The translations under genes and the position numbers were made by a program. From Euglena gracilis (lineage: Eukaryota > Euglenida > Euglenophyceae > Euglenales): 64,000 bases of DNA. The notes below the pieces were generated by a model that was not told the DNA's origin, did no database searches, and was given only the letters and a program-made list of their open reading frames with translations. The number at the start of each line of letters is the position of its first letter. The stretch's first letter is position 1. Location: positions 25,915,233 to 25,979,232 of the forward strand of contig CP154956.1 in the NCBI GenBank assembly GCA_039621445.1. The letters are read 5' to 3'. Shown here piece after piece: positions 61,551-64,000 of this stretch.

Positions 61551-64000
61551 TGACACATGGGTATACGCCCAAACCACCCATATTCTTTTGGGAATCATTC
61601 CCAAAGTTATATGTGTGGAAATCCGCAACTCTGTTCATGGATGTTTGTTTCTGTACCACATGATCAAATTGCAGATTTTGTTTGATGACAGCAAACAAGA
61701 AGTGAAGTTTTATGTGAATACGGTTCTTTGCCCAATCCATTCCCACACCAAAAATATTTTGGTGTTCCCAAAGCTCTATGGAGCAAAGCAACACAAGTTA
61801 TGTGATAAAGGTTTTGGGATGTATTGCAAATACTGCATTTTTCCCGAAAACTTCTCCAACTTGTGCTTCAATAGCAGTTTTGTGCCTTAAATGGCTTATT
61901 ATTTTGGCACAATGCAATCCCGATATGGGAAAATGCTCAAAATTATAGCAGTGAATCCCGATAGGGAAATAAGTTGAATTCCTTGAGAAAATCTGCAACA
62001 TAATTGCCCCCCCCCAAAAAAAAGAAAATGAAGAAAATTCATTCAATCATGCATTTTTATGGACTTGACCACTTAGCCTTAGGTCTATGTGACCAATACA
62101 ACCTATGATGTGCAAGGCCTATGGGCCATTACCCATGTGGTCCATGGGTCCATAGGACCAATTTGCACAAATTGCTAGGACCAAAAGGACCAAAGGTCCA
62201 CAAATCCATATTATAAAGTGAAAAGCCCATAGGACCTCAAAAAAATGGCACAAAAAGCCATATTACATTGCTGAAAGTGGCTGAATTGGCCAAAACAAGC
62301 CAAATAGGCTAGTTTTATGCAGATTTGCATAAGTGTCACTTTGGCACAGCCTCAAAACCACCGCAAAAGCTTCAAAATTTCTGGCACCTCGTGCCATGAG
62401 GTTTTGACTGTATGTCGTAGTGCCTATGAGATAGGAACCAAAAGTTTTCTTTGTAGAATATATTATGGGAGCTTATAGCAAAAGCTCACTCACACAGGCA
62501 AAAGATCAAAGACGTATCTCAGCGCCTGTAGCTGGCCAATAGGCCATGTTACCCCTCATTCGAAAGCTCGTTCGATGAGCCGTCCAGCGGTGCAAACAGA
62601 TCGCTGTAACTCTGCACGGTACTCTTATTTAAGGAGATCGTGAAAAATTGTATTAAGCCCAGCCAATCCGGCCAAAAGCCAAATTTTGAGCCAGATCTTG
62701 TACGATCGTGTACCAGACTGGCAAATCAGCCTGAAAGGCTTCTATACTGTTCCCTACATCGTTTCTGATGGCTAATTACCATTGGTTACCAGATTGGCTA
62801 ATGGCCATTTTTTAATACCTTTGGCAGCATTCTGCCCATTACCCCCTCTGTATGGCCTATTAGGCCTGGTACAGTTCAGAGGGCTATAGCCCACAATTTG
62901 GAGTCATTTCGACTCACTAGAATCGTTTTTAGGAGCACTTATGTGCAAATGTTCACTTAAATCATTGGTTTTCTGCAATTTTTGGTGTTTTTTCCCTATT
63001 CTGGTACTCATATCCCTAATGGGAGTGACCATGAGGCACTATGCCAGAGTGGAATGCAAAGGGATATGCTGATAATGGCAATTTTTCCTTTGCTCAAGAT
63101 GTCATAGACATGTTTTACTTGTATTTTGAAGCGTATTTTTGCTTTTTTGCAATATTTTTGCACAATTTTATAGCTTTTGGGGTGATGTGGTGCTATTAGA
63201 CACCCAAATCCCAAAATCTATTCAACAGCAAACATGCAGTGTTATTGGACACTCTCAACAAGCACTATGTGCACTTGGCAAATTGCAGTCTTAAATGACT
63301 CAAAATGCAACAAAGTTGTAGTTTTGGTTGCAAAAATGCAACTCTCGACGCAGAATCTGCATATCTGCCCTAAATCCCGATAGGGATTCCTAAAAATATG
63401 ACAAAAGTCAGTATTATTCAGTGGCATAGTCACTAATTACGAGATTTTGTCATATTTGCAGTATTTTTTTCTGCTTACCACACCAACGGCATTCTTGCCC
63501 CCCCCCACTTTATTCAGTGGGACCCCCTTACCGATATAATTCGGACCCCGCCACTTTATTCATTGGGACGCCCTTACCAATTCGGAGGACCCAATGGTCA
63601 TCATGTGCAACACCAATGGTGTCATTCTGCAAGGTTTATAAGAACCATAGCTCAAAAATGGTGAAATCCACCTTTTTGTGATGAATTTCACTGCAGTGGA
63701 ACAATGTTCCATCCTTTTATGTGCATTCACAGTTCATTTGCGGTTTTTCCAAGTGGTATAAGTCACAACAACCACAGTTGTTTTGTGAATTGGCAGCAGT
63801 CTGCCACAATTCCGCATTTTTTCTGCGGTTGTACACCTCAGAATGAGCTTTTTGGCAATATGCCGATTTTTTTTTTAATTCGGGTATACACCCAGTAGTT
63901 TTTTGTGCCATGCATATTCCGCAAGGCAATGTTTCTGGGCGATAAAGCCCCCCCCCCCCCCCATTATTTTTGGCTAATGCCAACCCTTCAGCCTACAGGC
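61551..64000. other. No recognisable gene; hairpin-rich AT-rich sequence
   Basis: No frame with family resemblance. The stretch 62085-62220 is rich in GGACC/GGTCC and CCATGGG words. Perfect short hairpins are frequent, for example TGGCAC-CTC-GTGCCA (62382), GGGCTATAGCCC (62881), GAGTC-ATTTC-GACTC (62901), AATCCC-GATA-GGGATT (63373) and TGGCAG-CAGT-CTGCCA (63791). A 15-base C run lies near 63950. Confidence 0.5.
63506..63592 (+). repeat. Tandem duplication of a 44-bp unit
   Basis: CACTTTATTCAGTGGGACC...CTTACC...AATTCGGA appears twice side by side (63506 and 63551) with small differences. Confidence 0.7.

Noticed and set aside
61588-61890. 100-codon frame after element C
   Set aside because: No similarity, AT-rich, no neighbours of a gene; not supported as coding.
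62700-62720. Second LTR start (gtgtaccag) for element C
   Set aside because: Only nine bases match and the following sequence does not resemble the LTR.

Overview
This window looks like a stretch of repeat-choked nuclear DNA from a unicellular eukaryote. No ordinary host gene, rRNA or tRNA gene could be supported. Nearly everything recognisable is a transposable element, a fragment of one, or a tandem repeat. Long GKGKGK runs in two retroelement proteins and the sheer repeat density fit a large-genome protist such as a dinoflagellate, but that assignment is inference only.

The layout is a set of nested insertions. (1) At 390-1418 lies a dispersed repeat (repeat X), cut at 1419 by the 5' LTR of a Ty3-type chromovirus (element D). 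That LTR is split at a CACAGGTGGTAT motif by two non-LTR retrotransposons (LINE1, LINE2) in a row, so its other half and the element D gag start lie 22.7 kb away at 24282-25425. LINE1 is itself split by an 18.65-kb block (1858-20509) flanked by a 6-bp duplication GACATC; removing the block restores the LINE1 reading frame exactly. (2) The block starts and ends with a 215-bp GC-rich satellite. It also holds a decayed Helitron (minus strand, 7012-12414), a second Helitron fragment, two arrays of a 185-bp satellite, AT-rich 80-bp repeats, a GATGGGTCCT minisatellite and an inverted copy of repeat X. (3) From 25426 to 55495 the 215-bp satellite returns. It contains three tandem 1.31-kb higher-order units that each carry the same DIRS-type reverse transcriptase fragment, and it is interrupted by element B (29847-53430) and by a small terminal-repeat element of TRIM type (53671-54693). 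(4) Element B is an old Ty3-type chromovirus with 204-bp LTRs and a 1.9-kb internal inversion; its RT gene is split by element A (33480-50028). (5) Element A is a 16.5-kb chromovirus on the minus strand with 426-bp LTRs, PBS, gag, intact pol and, between pol and the 3' LTR, an extra frame of about 1,800 codons with no family I recognise. (6) From 56438 to about 61550 lies element C, a decayed relative of A and D. The last 2.4 kb hold no gene I can support.

The main novel signals are: the extra ORF of element A; LINE insertion twice at one LTR motif; the satellite-bounded mobile block; the TRIM with a tRNA-like module in its LTR; the satellite higher-order repeat with a captured RT; and a very high density of short perfect hairpins in element A and in 61.9-64 kb. 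Order of events read from nesting and LTR divergence by eye: satellite, then element B (LTRs differ at roughly 9 of 204 positions), then element A (roughly 10 of 426).
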